A stretch of 64,000 nucleotides of DNA from Beijerinckiaceae bacterium (GCA_019745195.1 JAIETL010000033.1:62001-126000); one strand, 5' to 3'. Positions 1 through 11,735 are shown, counted from the stretch's first letter. Numbers and translations are program-made. Notes: generated by a model from the sequence alone, not told the origin.

Positions 1-51
1 GAGCCGCGCCAGATCGGGCGCCTTGCGCGCGCCGTCGCCGCCCTTGCTCAC
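1..51 (-). CDS. rnc: Ribonuclease III, N-terminal fragment (truncated by window edge)
   Basis: Reverse-strand GTG start at 49-51 overlaps the lepB stop (GTGA); reads MSKGGDGARKAPDLARL; lepB-rnc is a conserved gene order. Confidence 0.5.
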   Translation of the reverse strand, partial: MSKGGDGARKAPDLARL

Positions 52-830
52 TTGATCCCGCTGAACAGGCGGCCCCAGCGCACGGTCCAGGGCCATTCCC
101 AGATGCGCCAGGCCGAAGCCCCGTCCTCGATCGAGAAGAAGATGATCTCGGCCCGGCCGACGAAGTTCTCGAACGGCACGAAGCCGACGCTGCGGTCGCG
201 CGAATCGAGCGAGTTGTCGCGGTTGTCGCCCATCATGAAGAAATGGCCGGCCGGCACGGTGAACACGGCGGTGTTGTCGAAGGTGCCGGTGTCGCCCTCG
301 TTCTCGATGATCTGGTGGCTGACGCCATTGGGCAGCGTCTCGCGATATTGCATCACCGGCCGGCTGCGGCCCCAATTGTCCTGGGCGACATAGTCCGCGA
401 TGCGTTCGCGCTTCACGGCTGTGTTGTTGATGTGCAGGATGCCGTCGATCATCTGGATGCGGTCGCCCGGCAGGCCGACGACGCGCTTGATGTAGTCCGT
501 CGAGTTGTCGGTCGGCAGCTTGAAGACGGCGATGTCGCCGCGCTTGGGCTCGGCCGCCCAGACCCGGCCGGAGAAAAGCGGCGGACTGAACGGAACAGAA
601 TGCTTGGAATAGCCGTATGTATACTTCGAGACGAACAGGTAGTCGCCGATCAGCAGCGTCGGGATCAGCGAGCCCGATGGAATGTTGAACGGCTGGAACA
701 GCAGAGTGCGGATGACGAGCGCGATCAGAAGGGCCTGGACGACGACCTTGATCGTTTCGAGAATGCCACCCTCGTCCTTGGCGGGCTTGTCCCGGGCCGT
801 CTTGTTCTTGATCTCGGCGTCGTTGGCCAC
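48..830 (-). CDS. lepB: Signal peptidase I
   Basis: ORF 48..971; motifs PFNIPSGSLIPTLLIGDYLFVSKYTYGYS, KRVVGLPGDRIQ, GDNRDNSLDSR; probable GTG start at 830 (VANDAEIKNK). Confidence 0.95.
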   Translation of the reverse strand: MANDAEIKNKTARDKPAKDEGGILETIKVVVQALLIALVIRTLLFQPFNIPSGSLIPTLLIGDYLFVSKYTYGYSKHSVPFSPPLFSGRVWAAEPKRGDIAVFKLPTDNSTDYIKRVVGLPGDRIQMIDGILHINNTAVKRERIADYVAQDNWGRSRPVMQYRETLPNGVSHQIIENEGDTGTFDNTAVFTVPAGHFFMMGDNRDNSLDSRDRSVGFVPFENFVGRAEIIFFSIEDGASAWRIWEWPWTVRWGRLFSGIK

Positions 831-1099
831 GCGGGCGCTCCTGTCCAGGCTGTCAGCGGGCGGTCTAGCCCACTCTGGCCCGCCCGACAACGGCGCTGCC
901 GCATCCCGGGCGCGCATCGCCGGATCGCGGACGGACCGAAACCGGCCTGGCATGGGATTGCGTCTTTTCATGGCGACAGCCGCGTTGCGTCGTGATCAAA
1001 GCCGCATGCATGACCGAAATCTCGCGCTCGCAGGATATCGGAGCGGCTGGCGCGACCGCTCCCGCGCCGACCTCTCCATGACATCGCCCCGCTGAAGCC

Positions 1100-2092
1100 A
1101 TGATCCCGCTCATCTCCCCCTCCGCCGGCAGGTCGCACGCGCTCGTCGGCCTCGCCGTTGCGCTCGTCGCCTTCGCTGCCGCGCTGGCCCTGCGTTTCGG
1201 CCTCGACAACGTTTTGCCGCCCGGTTTTCCATTCCTGACGTTCTTTCCGGCCGTGATCGTCACCGCCGTGTTCTGCGGCGTCTGGGCCGGCTCGCTCTGC
1301 GCGCTGCTGTGCGGGCTTGCGGCCTGGTACTGGTTTGTGCCGCCGTCGGGTTTCGGGCTCGATGGTCAGAGTGCGCTGGCGATGGGTTTTTATGTCTTCA
1401 TCGTCGTGGTCGACATCGCGTTGATCCACGTCATGCACCGGGCGATGCACCGTCTCCGGCAGGAGAAGGCGCATTCGGCCGGCATGGCCGAGCAGCAGCG
1501 CACCATGTTCGAGGAATTGCAGCACCGCGTCGCCAACAACATGGCCTTCGTCGCGAGCCTGCTCAACATGTCGCGCCGGCGCATCGCCCAGGACCCTGCC
1601 GCCGCGCCACTCGTGATCGACGAGGCGCGCGCCCGCATCGAGACGATGGCGCGCATCCACCGCCGGCTGCACGATCCCAACAGCGTCGATCTCGCGGTCG
1701 GGGTCTATCTCGACGAACTTTGCCGCGACGTGCTGTCGGCCTCGGGCGCGCAGGGCGTGACCTGCAAGGTAGAAGCGCCGGCCATGACGCTCGACATCCG
1801 CACGCTGACGGCGCTCTCGCTCTTCGTGACCGAGGTGATGACCAATTCGATCAAGCACGCCTTTCCGGAAGGGCGCGGCGGAACGATCGCGGTCCGGCTG
1901 GAACGCCGTGATGAGGACACGCTCGAACTGACCATTGCTGATGACGGCGTCGGCCTCGATCCGGCCAGCGTCGCCAAACCCGGCCACGGCCTCGGCCTGC
2001 GCATCATCAAGGCTCTGGGCGCGCAGTTGCGCGGGGAGTACAGCTTGGAGAGCGCCGGCGGCACGAAGACGCGGCTGGTGTTTCCGGGCTGA
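1100..2092 (+). CDS. Sensor histidine kinase (DUF4118-like membrane region + HisKA_2/HWE-type kinase)
   Basis: N-terminal TM segments; H-box EELQHRVANNMAFVASLL; N-box TNSIKHAFP; DDGVGLDP and GLGLRII. Confidence 0.88.
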   Translation: MIPLISPSAGRSHALVGLAVALVAFAAALALRFGLDNVLPPGFPFLTFFPAVIVTAVFCGVWAGSLCALLCGLAAWYWFVPPSGFGLDGQSALAMGFYVFIVVVDIALIHVMHRAMHRLRQEKAHSAGMAEQQRTMFEELQHRVANNMAFVASLLNMSRRRIAQDPAAAPLVIDEARARIETMARIHRRLHDPNSVDLAVGVYLDELCRDVLSASGAQGVTCKVEAPAMTLDIRTLTALSLFVTEVMTNSIKHAFPEGRGGTIAVRLERRDEDTLELTIADDGVGLDPASVAKPGHGLGLRIIKALGAQLRGEYSLESAGGTKTRLVFPG

Positions 2093-2108
2093 GGACGAAC
2101 GGCGCGGC

Positions 2109-2516
2109 TCAACCGAGCGGAACCGCCCGCGCCTCGATCACGACGAATGCCTGCGCCAGCGGCGGCTCGTCGGTCATCGTGACATGAACTATCGCCTCGA
2201 AACCCTCCGGCGTCATGGCCTTAAGCCGTGCCGCCGCGCCGCCCGTCAGATTTAGCGTCGGCCGCCCGCCCGGCAGGTTGACCACCTCCATGTCGCGCCA
2301 GAACACGCCGGCGCGCAGGCCGGTGCCGAGCGCCTTGGAGCAGGCCTCCTTGGCGGCGAAGCGCCGCGCATAGGATTCGGCCCGCGTCGCCCTCCGGTCG
2401 GACTTCGCCCGTTCGCCTGCGGTGAAGACGCGTTCGGTGAAGCGATCGCCGAAGCGCGCCAGCGATTTCTCGATGCGGCGGATGTCGCAGAGGTCGGAGC
2501 CGATGCCGAGGATCAT
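2109..2516 (-). CDS. acpS: Holo-[acyl-carrier-protein] synthase
   Basis: [32 protein letters not shown]...[18 protein letters not shown]. Confidence 0.96.
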   Translation of the reverse strand: MILGIGSDLCDIRRIEKSLARFGDRFTERVFTAGERAKSDRRATRAESYARRFAAKEACSKALGTGLRAGVFWRDMEVVNLPGGRPTLNLTGGAAARLKAMTPEGFEAIVHVTMTDEPPLAQAFVVIEARAVPLG

Positions 2517-2525
2517 CAGGCTGGT

Positions 2526-3272
2526 TTACGCAGACGCGCGCCCCTCGTCCATCGCCACTCGCATCGTCGCGATCGCGGCCTCGAACCCGACGAAGATCGC
2601 CTCGCCGACGAGAAAATGTCCGATGTTGAACTCGACGAACTCCGGCACGGCCGCCAGCGTGCGGGCCGTGTCGTAGTCCAGCCCATGCCCGGCATGGACC
2701 TCGATCCCCAGCGAGGCGGCATAGGCCGCGCCCCGCGCCAGTCGCTCGAATTCGGTGTGCGCCTTGTCGTGATGCCCGTCCGCGACGGCATGGCACCAGG
2801 TTCCGGTATGCAGCTCGACGACCGGCGCACCGAGCGTCCTCGCCATGGCGATCGGCGCCTCGTCCGCCTCGATGAACAGCGAGACGCGGCAGCCCGCCGC
2901 TTTCAGCCGCGCGATCTGGGGCGCCAGCGCCGCCTGCTGGCCCACCACGTCGAGCCCGCCCTCGGTGGTGCGCTCCTCGCGCTTTTCGGGCACGAGGCAG
3001 GCGGCATGGGGCCGCAGTCGCTCTGCCAGCGCGATCATCTCGTCGGTCGCGGCCATCTCGAAGTTCAGCGGCTTCGTCAGTTCGGTTGCCAGACGCTCCA
3101 TGTCGGCGTCGCGGATGTGGCGGCGGTCCTCGCGCAGATGCGCGGTGATGCCGTCCGCACCGGCCGCGATAGCAAGATGGGCGGCGCGCACCGGGTCGGG
3201 CAGGGCGCCGCCGCGCGCGTTCCGCACGGTCGCGACATGGTCGATATTCACACCCAGCCGCAGCCGATCCAT
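2526..3272 (-). CDS. pdxJ: Pyridoxine 5'-phosphate synthase
   Basis: [31 protein letters not shown]...[10 protein letters not shown]...[16 protein letters not shown]. Confidence 0.97.
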   Translation of the reverse strand: MDRLRLGVNIDHVATVRNARGGALPDPVRAAHLAIAAGADGITAHLREDRRHIRDADMERLATELTKPLNFEMAATDEMIALAERLRPHAACLVPEKREERTTEGGLDVVGQQAALAPQIARLKAAGCRVSLFIEADEAPIAMARTLGAPVVELHTGTWCHAVADGHHDKAHTEFERLARGAAYAASLGIEVHAGHGLDYDTARTLAAVPEFVEFNIGHFLVGEAIFVGFEAAIATMRVAMDEGRASA

Positions 3273-3401
3273 CGCGCTCACCCCCCGTCTCTGGGCGTCG
3301 TGCATAGACCCTTGGGCAGGGCCGCTCAAGGCAAGGTGTTTGATCGACGAGGCCACGTTTGCTGATGGTTTCGACGATCGGCGCAACGCGTTCTTCGCGA
3401 T

Positions 3402-5228
3402 TTGGTAACCGCACCGGCAGTCATCGCTCGCGCACCGGCTTCACCGAAGGCAATCGTAAAGGCCCCGGCGCTAGCCTCCGTGGCGGGTAGAGACGACAAG
3501 AGTGGACGGGGCGACGTGCAGCTCGCGGTGAAATCGAACAATTTCGAGCAGGACATCGCGCAGGATCGTCGCGATTCGAGCCAGGTCGCCGAGCGCGCGC
3601 TCGGCCGCGTCATCTCCTGCGACGGCTCGCGCGCCACCATCGCCAGCGCGGTTTCCGGCGCGAGCCGGCTCGGCCCGGATGCCTGGACGATCGGCAAGCT
3701 GATCTCGGTCAATCTTGGCCACACCCGTCTCGTCGGGCTGGTCTACCAGATGCGCGCGGTGAAGAGCGCCTGGGACGAGGCCGGCGACAACGCCATCCAT
3801 ATCGATGTCGAACTGCTGGGAGAGGTCGTAGAGGCGCAGGGCGGCGGCACGCGCTTCCAGTCCGGCATCTCGACCTATCCGCCGATCGGCACGCTTGCGC
3901 ATCGCATCCGCGCCGGAGATCTGGCGCTGGTCCATGATCTGGGAGCCCGGCAGGGCGTAACCATCGGTGCGCTGACGCAGGATGCGGGCATCCCGGCCAC
4001 CGTCTGCATCGAGGACATGCTGGCGCGCCATTTCGCCATTCTCGGCACCACGGGCGTCGGCAAGTCGAGCGCCGTCGCGCTGCTGCTGCGGCGCGCGATC
4101 GCGGTCAAGCCGAAGCTGCGGGTGCTGATCCTCGATCCGCACAATGAATACGCCCACGCCTTCCCCGACAAGTCGGTGTCCATGGAAGCCGACACGCTCG
4201 ACCTGCCGTTCTGGATGTTCCGGCTCGACGAATTCGCCGATGTCGTCTTCCGCGGCCGTCCGGCCATGGAAGACGAAACCGACATCCTGCGCGAGGTCGT
4301 CGCCAGCGCACGCAGCCGCTATCGCGCCGCAGCCAGCCACGATCTCGCGCGCGATCTCGGGGCGTCGCTGCTGAAGCGCCCGCTCGACGCCAATGCGCCG
4401 CGTCCGACGGCCGAGACCGGGGCGGCGTCCGCCGACGCGCCGACGCCCTACCGGATGAAGGACGCGCTCGCGATCATCGACGAGCTGATCGGCCTGCACG
4501 AGATCCGCTACCCGCGCGGCGCGCTGCGTTCGCTCCGGGTGAGGCTGGAAGCGCTGTATGGCGATCCGCGCTACCACTTCATGTTCGCCCGCGCCAACAT
4601 GATCGAGACCATGGCTCCCGTGGTCGGCCAGATCTTCCGCCTGCCGCATCACGGCCGGCCGATCAGCGTGTTCCAGCTTGCCGGGTTGCCTTCGGAGGTC
4701 GTCAACGCGGTCGCCTCCGTTCTGGCGCGCCTCGCCTTCGACCTCGCCATGGCCAGCCAGGGCGGCTACGAGGTTCTGGTGCTCTGCGAGGAGGCGCATC
4801 GCTATGTGCCGTCCGACCCTGCGCTCGGCTTCGCGCCGACGCGTCAGGCCATCGCCCGCATCGCCAAGGAAGGCCGCAAATATGGCTGCTATCTCGGCGT
4901 GGTGACGCAGCGGCCCGGCGAACTCGATTCGACGATCCTGTCGCAATGCTCGACCATCTTCGCGATGCGGCTGGCCAATGAGCGCGACCAGCAGATCATC
5001 CGCTCGGCCATCGCCGATGCATCGGCGAGCACGATCGCCTTCCTGTCCTCGATCGGCAATCGCGAGGCGATCGCCTTCGGCGAGGGCGTCGCGACGACGA
5101 TGCGGATGCGCTTCGCAGAGTTGCAGCCGCATGAACTGCCGGAGATGGCGCTGGCGCATGGCGGCGCGGCCCCAAGGGGCGAGCCGCTGCTCGAGGAGAT
5201 GATCCGGCGGATGCGCGGGACAAGCTGA
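3402..5228 (+). CDS. HerA-like ATP-binding protein (HAS-barrel + DUF87 ATPase)
   Basis: Walker [16 protein letters not shown], Walker [48 protein letters not shown]; true start may be downstream. Confidence 0.88.
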   Translation: MVTAPAVIARAPASPKAIVKAPALASVAGRDDKSGRGDVQLAVKSNNFEQDIAQDRRDSSQVAERALGRVISCDGSRATIASAVSGASRLGPDAWTIGKLISVNLGHTRLVGLVYQMRAVKSAWDEAGDNAIHIDVELLGEVVEAQGGGTRFQSGISTYPPIGTLAHRIRAGDLALVHDLGARQGVTIGALTQDAGIPATVCIEDMLARHFAILGTTGVGKSSAVALLLRRAIAVKPKLRVLILDPHNEYAHAFPDKSVSMEADTLDLPFWMFRLDEFADVVFRGRPAMEDETDILREVVASARSRYRAAASHDLARDLGASLLKRPLDANAPRPTAETGAASADAPTPYRMKDALAIIDELIGLHEIRYPRGALRSLRVRLEALYGDPRYHFMFARANMIETMAPVVGQIFRLPHHGRPISVFQLAGLPSEVVNAVASVLARLAFDLAMASQGGYEVLVLCEEAHRYVPSDPALGFAPTRQAIARIAKEGRKYGCYLGVVTQRPGELDSTILSQCSTIFAMRLANERDQQIIRSAIADASASTIAFLSSIGNREAIAFGEGVATTMRMRFAELQPHELPEMALAHGGAAPRGEPLLEEMIRRMRGTS

Positions 5229-5336
5229 GGCGATCCGGCTCTGCGACGGGAGAAATCTTGCATCTCGCCTGCTTTGCCTGTAAGGCCCCGATCAACTCAT
5301 TCTCCCTGCATCGCCGAGACTGGAAGGAGCCGCACC

Positions 5337-5723
5337 ATGGCTCGCGTCACCGTTGAAGACTGCATCGACAAGATCGACAACCGCTTCGAGCTTGTCCTGC
5401 TCGCGAGCCACCGCGCCCGCATGATCCAGTCGGGCTCGCCGATCCTGGTGAGCCGCGACAACGACAAGAACCCGGTCGTCGCCCTGCGCGAGATCGCCGA
5501 CGAGAAGCTCAAGCCCGAGGATCTCAAGGAAGACCTGATCCATTCGCTGCAGAAGCATGTCGAGGTCGACGAGCCGGAGCAGGAGACGGTGCCGCTGCTG
5601 GCGGCGCCGAACGCATCCACCTCCGACTCGGAGGTCCAGTTCGACCGCATGAGCGAGGACGACCTGCTGCGCGGCCTCGACGGTCTCGTGCCGCCGACCG
5701 AGAGCGCAGACGACGAGGATTGA
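5337..5723 (+). CDS. rpoZ: DNA-directed RNA polymerase omega subunit
   Basis: [33 protein letters not shown]...[12 protein letters not shown]. Confidence 0.97.
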   Translation: MARVTVEDCIDKIDNRFELVLLASHRARMIQSGSPILVSRDNDKNPVVALREIADEKLKPEDLKEDLIHSLQKHVEVDEPEQETVPLLAAPNASTSDSEVQFDRMSEDDLLRGLDGLVPPTESADDED

Positions 5724-5778
5724 TCCATCCGGGGCCTGTCTGCCTCGCGACTGAATCGGTTTCTTCACCGCATTTGCT

Positions 5779-5803
5779 AAAGCCCGGCCCTGCCGGGCTT
5801 TTT
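5779..5803 (+). terminator. Rho-independent terminator after rpoZ
   Basis: AAGCCCGGC-CCT-GCCGGGCTT followed by T tract. Confidence 0.8.
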
Positions 5804-5911
5804 CATGCCTGCCATCCGGCAATTCGCCTTGCCGCCCGCACCGCCCGCACCGATATTGAGCAGCGGAGGGAACAACGGCGTGGAATCGGTCAGGCAGGTA
5901 AGAGGGCCCGC

Positions 5912-8134
5912 ATGGGCATGATGCGGCAATACGAGCTCGTCGACCGGGTCAGGAGCTACAACCCCAACACCGACGAAGACCTGCTCAACCGGGCCTATGT
6001 CTACGCCATGCGGGCGCATGGCACGCAGAAGCGCGCCTCGGGCGACCCCTTCTTCGCCCATCCCCTCGAAGTGGCCGCGCTCCTGACCGATCTCAAGCTC
6101 GACGACGCCACCATCGTCGCGGCCGTCCTGCACGACACGGTCGAGGATACGGCCGCCACGCTCGAAGAGATCGAGAGCATGTTCGGCCCCGATATCCGCC
6201 GGCTGGTGGACGGTCTGACCAAGATCAAGAAGCTCGATCTCGTCTCCAAGAAGGCCGCCCAGGGCGAGAATTTCCGCAAGCTGCTGCTGGCGATCGTCGA
6301 CGATGTCCGCGTGTTGCTCGTCAAGCTCGCCGACCGGCTGCACAACATGCGCACGCTGCATTACATGGCGCCGGAAAAACGCCTGCGCATCGCCGAGGAA
6401 ACGGCCGAGATCTACGCTCCGCTGGCCGGCCGCATGGGCATGCAGGAGCTGCGCGAGGAGCTGGAGGAACTGGCCTTCCGCCACATCAAGCCCGAGGCGC
6501 ACGCCACGGTGACGAAGCGGCTGGAGGAGGTGACCGAGCGCGAGGGCAAGGTCATCGGCGAGATTGAGCGCGACCTCAAGGACAAGCTCGCCGCGCGCGG
6601 CATCCATGCCGAGGTCTCCGGCCGGCGCAAGCGCCCCTACTCGATCTGGAAGAAGATGGAGCGCAAATCGGTCTCCTTCGAGCAGCTTTCCGACATTTTC
6701 GGCTTCCGCGTTCTCGTCGACCAGCCGGAGGATTGCTACCGCGTGCTCGGCATCGTCCACATGACCTGGCCGATGGTGCCCGGCCGCTACAAGGACTACA
6801 TCTCGACGCCCAAGCAGAACGACTACCGCTCGATCCACACCACCGTGGTCGGGCCGGGCCACAGCCGCGTCGAGCTGCAGATCCGCACCGACACCATGGA
6901 CCGCATCGCCGAATACGGCATCGCCGCCCATGCCCATTACAAGGACGGGCGCACCACCGAACTCGCGCAATACGCCGATGAGAGCCGGGCCTATCAATGG
7001 CTCCGGCGCACGGTCGATCTCTTGGCCGAGGGCGACAGCCCCGAGGAGTTCCTCGAGCACACCAAGCTCGAACTCTTCCACGATCAGGTCTTCTGCTTCA
7101 CGCCAAAAGGCCGGCTGATCGCCCTGCCGCGCGGCGCGACGCCGATCGACTTCGCCTATGCGGTCCACACCGATGTCGGCAACAGCGCGGTCGGGGCCAA
7201 GATCAACGGCCGCATCGCCCCACTGCTCACTGAACTTGCGAATGGCGACGAGGTCGAGATCACGCGCGCCGAGGGCCAGGCCCCGCCGGCCGCATGGGAA
7301 TCGCTCGTCGTCACCGGCAAGGCCCGCGCCGCCATACGCCGGGCCACGCGCGCCGCCGTTCGCCGCCAATATGCCGGGCTCGGCCGCCAGATCCTGGAGC
7401 GCGCCTTCTCGCGTGCCGAGCGCGTCTTCTCCGACGACAAGCTCAAGGCCGCGCTGAAGCGCCTTGCCCGCACGGCGGTCGACGACGTGCTCGCGGCGGT
7501 GGGGCGCGGCGAGATGTATTCCGGCGACGTGGTCAAGGCGGTCTATCCCGATCTCGAGCCCGAGAAGCGCCCCGCGCCCGAGCCCAAGGCCGGCGCGACG
7601 ACCGGCAACGGCAAGGGCTGGTTCGAGCTGCGCAAGGGCGACAACCTCAAATTCAAGCTGCCGGGCGAGACGCCCGACGCGGATGCGATCCCGATCCGGG
7701 GCCTGAGCGGCGACCTGCCGGTGCGCTTCGCGCCCGATGGCGGCGCGGTGCCGGGAGACCGCATCGTCGGCATCCTGACGCCCGGAGAGGGCGTGACGAT
7801 CTATCCGATCCAGTCGACGGCGTTGGCCGCCTTCGACAACGAGCCTGATCGCTGGCTCGATGTCCGCTGGGACCTCGACGACAAGGCGCCGCAGCGCTTC
7901 CCTGCCCGTATCGCGCTGAAATCGATCAACGAGCCTGGCTCTCTCGCCCAGATCACCACGACCATCGCCGAGCATGACGGCAATATCGACGCGGTCGCGA
8001 TGGTGCGTCCCAACCCGGACTTCACCGATGTCACCATCGACCTGACGGTCTGGGATTTGAAGCATCTCAGCGCCATCATCAGCGAATTGCGCCAGAAGCG
8101 CGTGATCAGCCGCGTGGAGCGGGTGGTTGGGTAG
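5912..8134 (+). CDS. rsh: Bifunctional (p)ppGpp synthetase/hydrolase (RSH family)
   Basis: HD region VAAVLHDTVEDT, synthetase region, TGS and ACT domains; 741 aa. Confidence 0.96.
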   Translation: MGMMRQYELVDRVRSYNPNTDEDLLNRAYVYAMRAHGTQKRASGDPFFAHPLEVAALLTDLKLDDATIVAAVLHDTVEDTAATLEEIESMFGPDIRRLVDGLTKIKKLDLVSKKAAQGENFRKLLLAIVDDVRVLLVKLADRLHNMRTLHYMAPEKRLRIAEETAEIYAPLAGRMGMQELREELEELAFRHIKPEAHATVTKRLEEVTEREGKVIGEIERDLKDKLAARGIHAEVSGRRKRPYSIWKKMERKSVSFEQLSDIFGFRVLVDQPEDCYRVLGIVHMTWPMVPGRYKDYISTPKQNDYRSIHTTVVGPGHSRVELQIRTDTMDRIAEYGIAAHAHYKDGRTTELAQYADESRAYQWLRRTVDLLAEGDSPEEFLEHTKLELFHDQVFCFTPKGRLIALPRGATPIDFAYAVHTDVGNSAVGAKINGRIAPLLTELANGDEVEITRAEGQAPPAAWESLVVTGKARAAIRRATRAAVRRQYAGLGRQILERAFSRAERVFSDDKLKAALKRLARTAVDDVLAAVGRGEMYSGDVVKAVYPDLEPEKRPAPEPKAGATTGNGKGWFELRKGDNLKFKLPGETPDADAIPIRGLSGDLPVRFAPDGGAVPGDRIVGILTPGEGVTIYPIQSTALAAFDNEPDRWLDVRWDLDDKAPQRFPARIALKSINEPGSLAQITTTIAEHDGNIDAVAMVRPNPDFTDVTIDLTVWDLKHLSAIISELRQKRVISRVERVVG

Positions 8135-8164
8135 GGTGCGTCCCGTGGGCGAAGGGCGCATGAA

Positions 8165-8290
8165 CCCCTCCCCCTCGTGGGGAGGGGTTGGGGTGGGGGT
8201 CGATCGACCGGGTGAGAGACCGCTCGTCGCCCGCTCACCAGGCGGCACGCCCCCCATCCCCATACCCTTCCCCACGAGGGGGAAGGGAGG
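8165..8290. repeat. Palindromic intergenic element, family 3 copy A
   Basis: CCCCTCCCCCTCGTGGGGAGGGG ... CCCTTCCCCACGAGGGGGAAGGGAGG; related copy at 56913-57012. Confidence 0.85.
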
Positions 8291-8381
8291 AGCCCACCCT
8301 GCTTGGCGATGCGGTCTGAGAGACGGGCGGTTGCGTCAAGGCCGTTTCTCCTGCGTCTTCGTAGCCGGCTGGCGCTAACCG

Positions 8382-9110
8382 ATGGAATGGACCGACGAGG
8401 GGACGATCATCGGCGCTCGCCAGCACGGCGAGAGTTCGCTGATCCTCGAAGTCATGACCCGCGACCACGGCCGCCATCTCGGCCTCGTGCGCGGCGGGCG
8501 CTCGGCGAGGAAGCAGGCGGCGCTGCAGCCCGGCAACGCGGTCTCCGTCACCTGGCGCGCGCGGATCGACGAGCATCTCGGCGAGTATCGTGTCGAACTC
8601 CTGACCTCGCATGCCGCCAGGCTGATCGAGGCTCCGGTCGCGCTCTATGGGCTTGCCACCGTCTCGGCCCTGCTGCGGCTGCTGCCCGAGCGCGATCCCC
8701 ATCCCGGCTTGCACGAGGCGCTGGTGGTTCTGGTCGAGCATTTGCACGAAGCGGCGCTCGCCCCGGCGCTGGTCGTGCGTTTTGAGATTGCGATGCTGGC
8801 AGAACTCGGCTTCGGGCTCGATCTGACCCGCTGCGCCGTCACCGGAAACATGGATGACCTGACCCATGTCTCGCCGAAATCCGGCAAGGCCGTCAGCCGT
8901 ATGGCAGCCGCGCCCTATCTCGACCGGCTGCTGGCGCTGCCGTCCTTCCTCTCGGAAGGGCAGGGCGGGCGGGCGCCCTCGGTCGCCGACATCGCGGCGG
9001 GCTTCGCGCTGACCGGCCATTTCCTGCGCCGGCATCTCTGGGAGCCGCGCGGGCTGGCTGAACCGGCGGAGCGGGCGCGGTTGGTGGAGCTGACTGCGAA
9101 AATCCACTGA
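8382..9110 (+). CDS. recO: DNA repair protein RecO
   Basis: MEWTDEGTIIGARQHGESSLILEVMTRDHGRHLGLVRGGRS. Confidence 0.95.
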   Translation: MEWTDEGTIIGARQHGESSLILEVMTRDHGRHLGLVRGGRSARKQAALQPGNAVSVTWRARIDEHLGEYRVELLTSHAARLIEAPVALYGLATVSALLRLLPERDPHPGLHEALVVLVEHLHEAALAPALVVRFEIAMLAELGFGLDLTRCAVTGNMDDLTHVSPKSGKAVSRMAAAPYLDRLLALPSFLSEGQGGRAPSVADIAAGFALTGHFLRRHLWEPRGLAEPAERARLVELTAKIH

Positions 9111-9196
9111 TTTCTTGCTGTTTGAGGCGACGCCGGCTTGGCTGCGCTTGCATCGGCTCGGCATGGTCGTGCCAAGTGATTCGAGCGTCACCCCAC

Positions 9197-9307
9197 AGCC
9201 CTCATCCTGAGGAGCGAGCTTTGCTCGCGTCTCGAAGGATGCTCCAGCCAGTGCGTTCTGGAGCATCCTTCGAGACGCCGCTTACGCGGCTCCTCAGGAT
9301 GAGGGCT
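9197..9307. repeat. Palindromic intergenic element, family 1 copy A
   Basis: AGCCCTCATCCTGAGGAGC ... GCTCCTCAGGATGAGGGCT; second copy at 61618-61725. Confidence 0.92.
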
Positions 9308-9341
9308 GACAGGAAACGGCCGAGAGTGTTGGGACTGAACC

Positions 9342-11588
9342 ATGGGCAAGCCCGTCGAGCCGCCGCCGGAGGATGAATCCGAGCGCATCGATCTCAAGAC
9401 CGCGCTGGAGGAGCGCTATCTCGCCTACGCGCTCTCCACCATCATGCACCGCGCCTTGCCGGACGCGCGCGACGGTCTGAAGCCCGTCCATCGCCGCATC
9501 CTGCATGCCATGCGGCTGCTCAGGCTCGACCCCGGCCAGATGCACAAGAAATGCGCCCGCATCGTCGGCGATGTCATCGGCAAGTTCCATCCCCATGGCG
9601 ACCAGTCGGTCTACGACGCGCTGGTCCGGCTCGCGCAGGATTTCGCCCAGCGCTATCCGCTCGTCGACGGGCAGGGCAATTTCGGCAATATCGACGGCGA
9701 TAACGCCGCCGCCTACCGCTACACCGAAGCGCGGATGACCGAGGTCGCGCGCCTCCTGCTCGACGGCATCGAGGAGGACGCGGTCGATTTCCGCGAGACC
9801 TATAATGGCGAAGACGAGGAGCCGGTCGTCCTGCCGGCCGCCTTCCCGAACCTGCTCGCCAACGGTTCGCAGGGCATCGCCGTCGGGATGGCGACCGCGA
9901 TCCCGCCGCACAACGCCGCCGAACTCTGCGACGCGGCGCTCTACCTGATCCAGCACCCCGAGGCGACGTCCGAACAGTTGATGACCTTCGTGCCCGGTCC
10001 GGATTTCCCGACAGGCGGGGTCATCGTCGAATCGCGCGCCTCGATGATCGAGACCTACCGCACCGGGCGCGGCGCCTTTCGCACCCGGGCGCGCTGGTCT
10101 GTGGAGGATCAGGGCCGCGGAACCTGGCTCGCGGTCGTGACCGAGATCCCCTACATGGTCCAGAAGGGCCGGCTGATCGAGAAGCTGGCCGAACTCTTCA
10201 ACGACAAGAAGCTCCCGCTCGTCGCCGATATCCGCGACGAATCGGCGGAGGACATCCGCGTCGTCATCGAGCCGCGCGCCCGCACCGTCGACGCCAATCT
10301 GATGATGGAGCAGCTCTTCCGGCTGACCGAGCTGGAAGCGCGCATCTCGATGAACATGAACGTGCTGACCGGCGGGCTCGTGCCGCGCGTGCTCGGGCTG
10401 AACGAGGCCCTGCGCGCCTGGCTCGACCACCGCCGCGAGGTGCTGCAGCGCCGCTCGCGCTTCCGGCTGGGGCAGATCGAGAAGCGGCTGGAGATCCTGC
10501 GCGGCCTGCTGATCGTCTATCTCGACCTCGACCGGGTGATCAAGATCATCCGCGAGGAGGACGAGCCGAAGACCGAGCTGATGCGCGTCTTCGAACTGTC
10601 GGAGGTGCAGGCCAACGCCATCCTCGACACCCGCCTGCGCGCGCTGCGCAAGCTGGAGGAGATGGCGCTCAAGACCGAGCTCGACGAATTGACCGTCGAG
10701 AAGGGCCAGATCGAGGCGCTGCTCGGCTCCGACGCCACCCAGTGGAAGATGATCGCGCACGACATCCGGCAGGTGAAGAAGCTGTTCGGGCCGGAGACGG
10801 CGATCGGCAAGCGACGCACCACCTTCGCCGATATGCCCGACACGACCGATCTCGACCTGACCCAGGCGATGGTCGAGCGCGAGCCGGTGACGGTGGTGAT
10901 CACGAAGAAGGGCTGGATCAGGGCTTTGAAGGGCCATGTCCAGGATTTGTCGACGCTCGCCTTCAAGGGCGATGACGGGCTGAAGCTGGCCTTCTTCACC
11001 GAGACGACGGCCAAGATCCTGGTGCTCGCCTCCAACGGCAAGGTCTTCACGCTGGACGCCGCCAAGCTGCCGGGCGGGCGCGGTTTCGGCGACCCGATCC
11101 GCCTGATGATCGAGCTGGAGGAGCATGCCGGCATCGTCTCGGCCTTCCCTTACCGGCCGGGCCTCAAGCTGCTGATGGTGACGACGGACGGGCGCGGCTT
11201 CGTCGCTCCGACCGACGATATCGTCGCCAACACCCGCAAAGGGCGGCAGGTGCTGAATGTCGAGATGCCGGTCGAGGCGCTGCTGGCCGCCCCGGCCGAG
11301 GGCGACCATGTCGCCGTCATCGGCGAGAACCGCAAGCTGGTCTGCTTCCCGCTCGCGGAAGTCGCCGAGATGGCGCGCGGCAAGGGCGTGCGGCTGCAGC
11401 GCTACAAGGATGGCGGTTTGTCCGATGCCAAGACCTTCGCGCTGGCGGACGGCCTGACCTGGCGCGACACATCGGGCCGGACCTGGACCGTAGCGCAGAG
11501 CGAGCTGACCGAATGGATCGGCCACCGGGGCGAGGCCGGCCGCCTGCCGCCAAAAGGCTTTCCGAAGAACAACAGGTTCGGGGGGTGA
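9342..11588 (+). CDS. parC: DNA topoisomerase IV subunit A
   Basis: [32 protein letters not shown]; 748 aa with C-terminal blades. Confidence 0.95.
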   Translation: MGKPVEPPPEDESERIDLKTALEERYLAYALSTIMHRALPDARDGLKPVHRRILHAMRLLRLDPGQMHKKCARIVGDVIGKFHPHGDQSVYDALVRLAQDFAQRYPLVDGQGNFGNIDGDNAAAYRYTEARMTEVARLLLDGIEEDAVDFRETYNGEDEEPVVLPAAFPNLLANGSQGIAVGMATAIPPHNAAELCDAALYLIQHPEATSEQLMTFVPGPDFPTGGVIVESRASMIETYRTGRGAFRTRARWSVEDQGRGTWLAVVTEIPYMVQKGRLIEKLAELFNDKKLPLVADIRDESAEDIRVVIEPRARTVDANLMMEQLFRLTELEARISMNMNVLTGGLVPRVLGLNEALRAWLDHRREVLQRRSRFRLGQIEKRLEILRGLLIVYLDLDRVIKIIREEDEPKTELMRVFELSEVQANAILDTRLRALRKLEEMALKTELDELTVEKGQIEALLGSDATQWKMIAHDIRQVKKLFGPETAIGKRRTTFADMPDTTDLDLTQAMVEREPVTVVITKKGWIRALKGHVQDLSTLAFKGDDGLKLAFFTETTAKILVLASNGKVFTLDAAKLPGGRGFGDPIRLMIELEEHAGIVSAFPYRPGLKLLMVTTDGRGFVAPTDDIVANTRKGRQVLNVEMPVEALLAAPAEGDHVAVIGENRKLVCFPLAEVAEMARGKGVRLQRYKDGGLSDAKTFALADGLTWRDTSGRTWTVAQSELTEWIGHRGEAGRLPPKGFPKNNRFGG

Positions 11589-11591
11589 TTT

Positions 11592-11735
11592 CCTTCTCCC
11601 CTCGCGGGAGAAGGTGGCTCCGCGAAGCCGAGACGGATGAGGGGTCGCGCCGCCCTCTGGCAAGCAGCCCCTGCAAGGCCGCGACCACCCCTCATCCGCC
11701 CCTGCCGGGGCACCTTCTCCCGCAAGGGGAGAAGG
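11592..11735. repeat. Palindromic intergenic element, family 2 copy A
   Basis: CCTTCTCCCCTCGCGGGAGAAGGTGG...GGATGAGGGGT ... ACCCCTCATCCG...CACCTTCTCCCGCAAGGGGAGAAGG. Confidence 0.92.
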
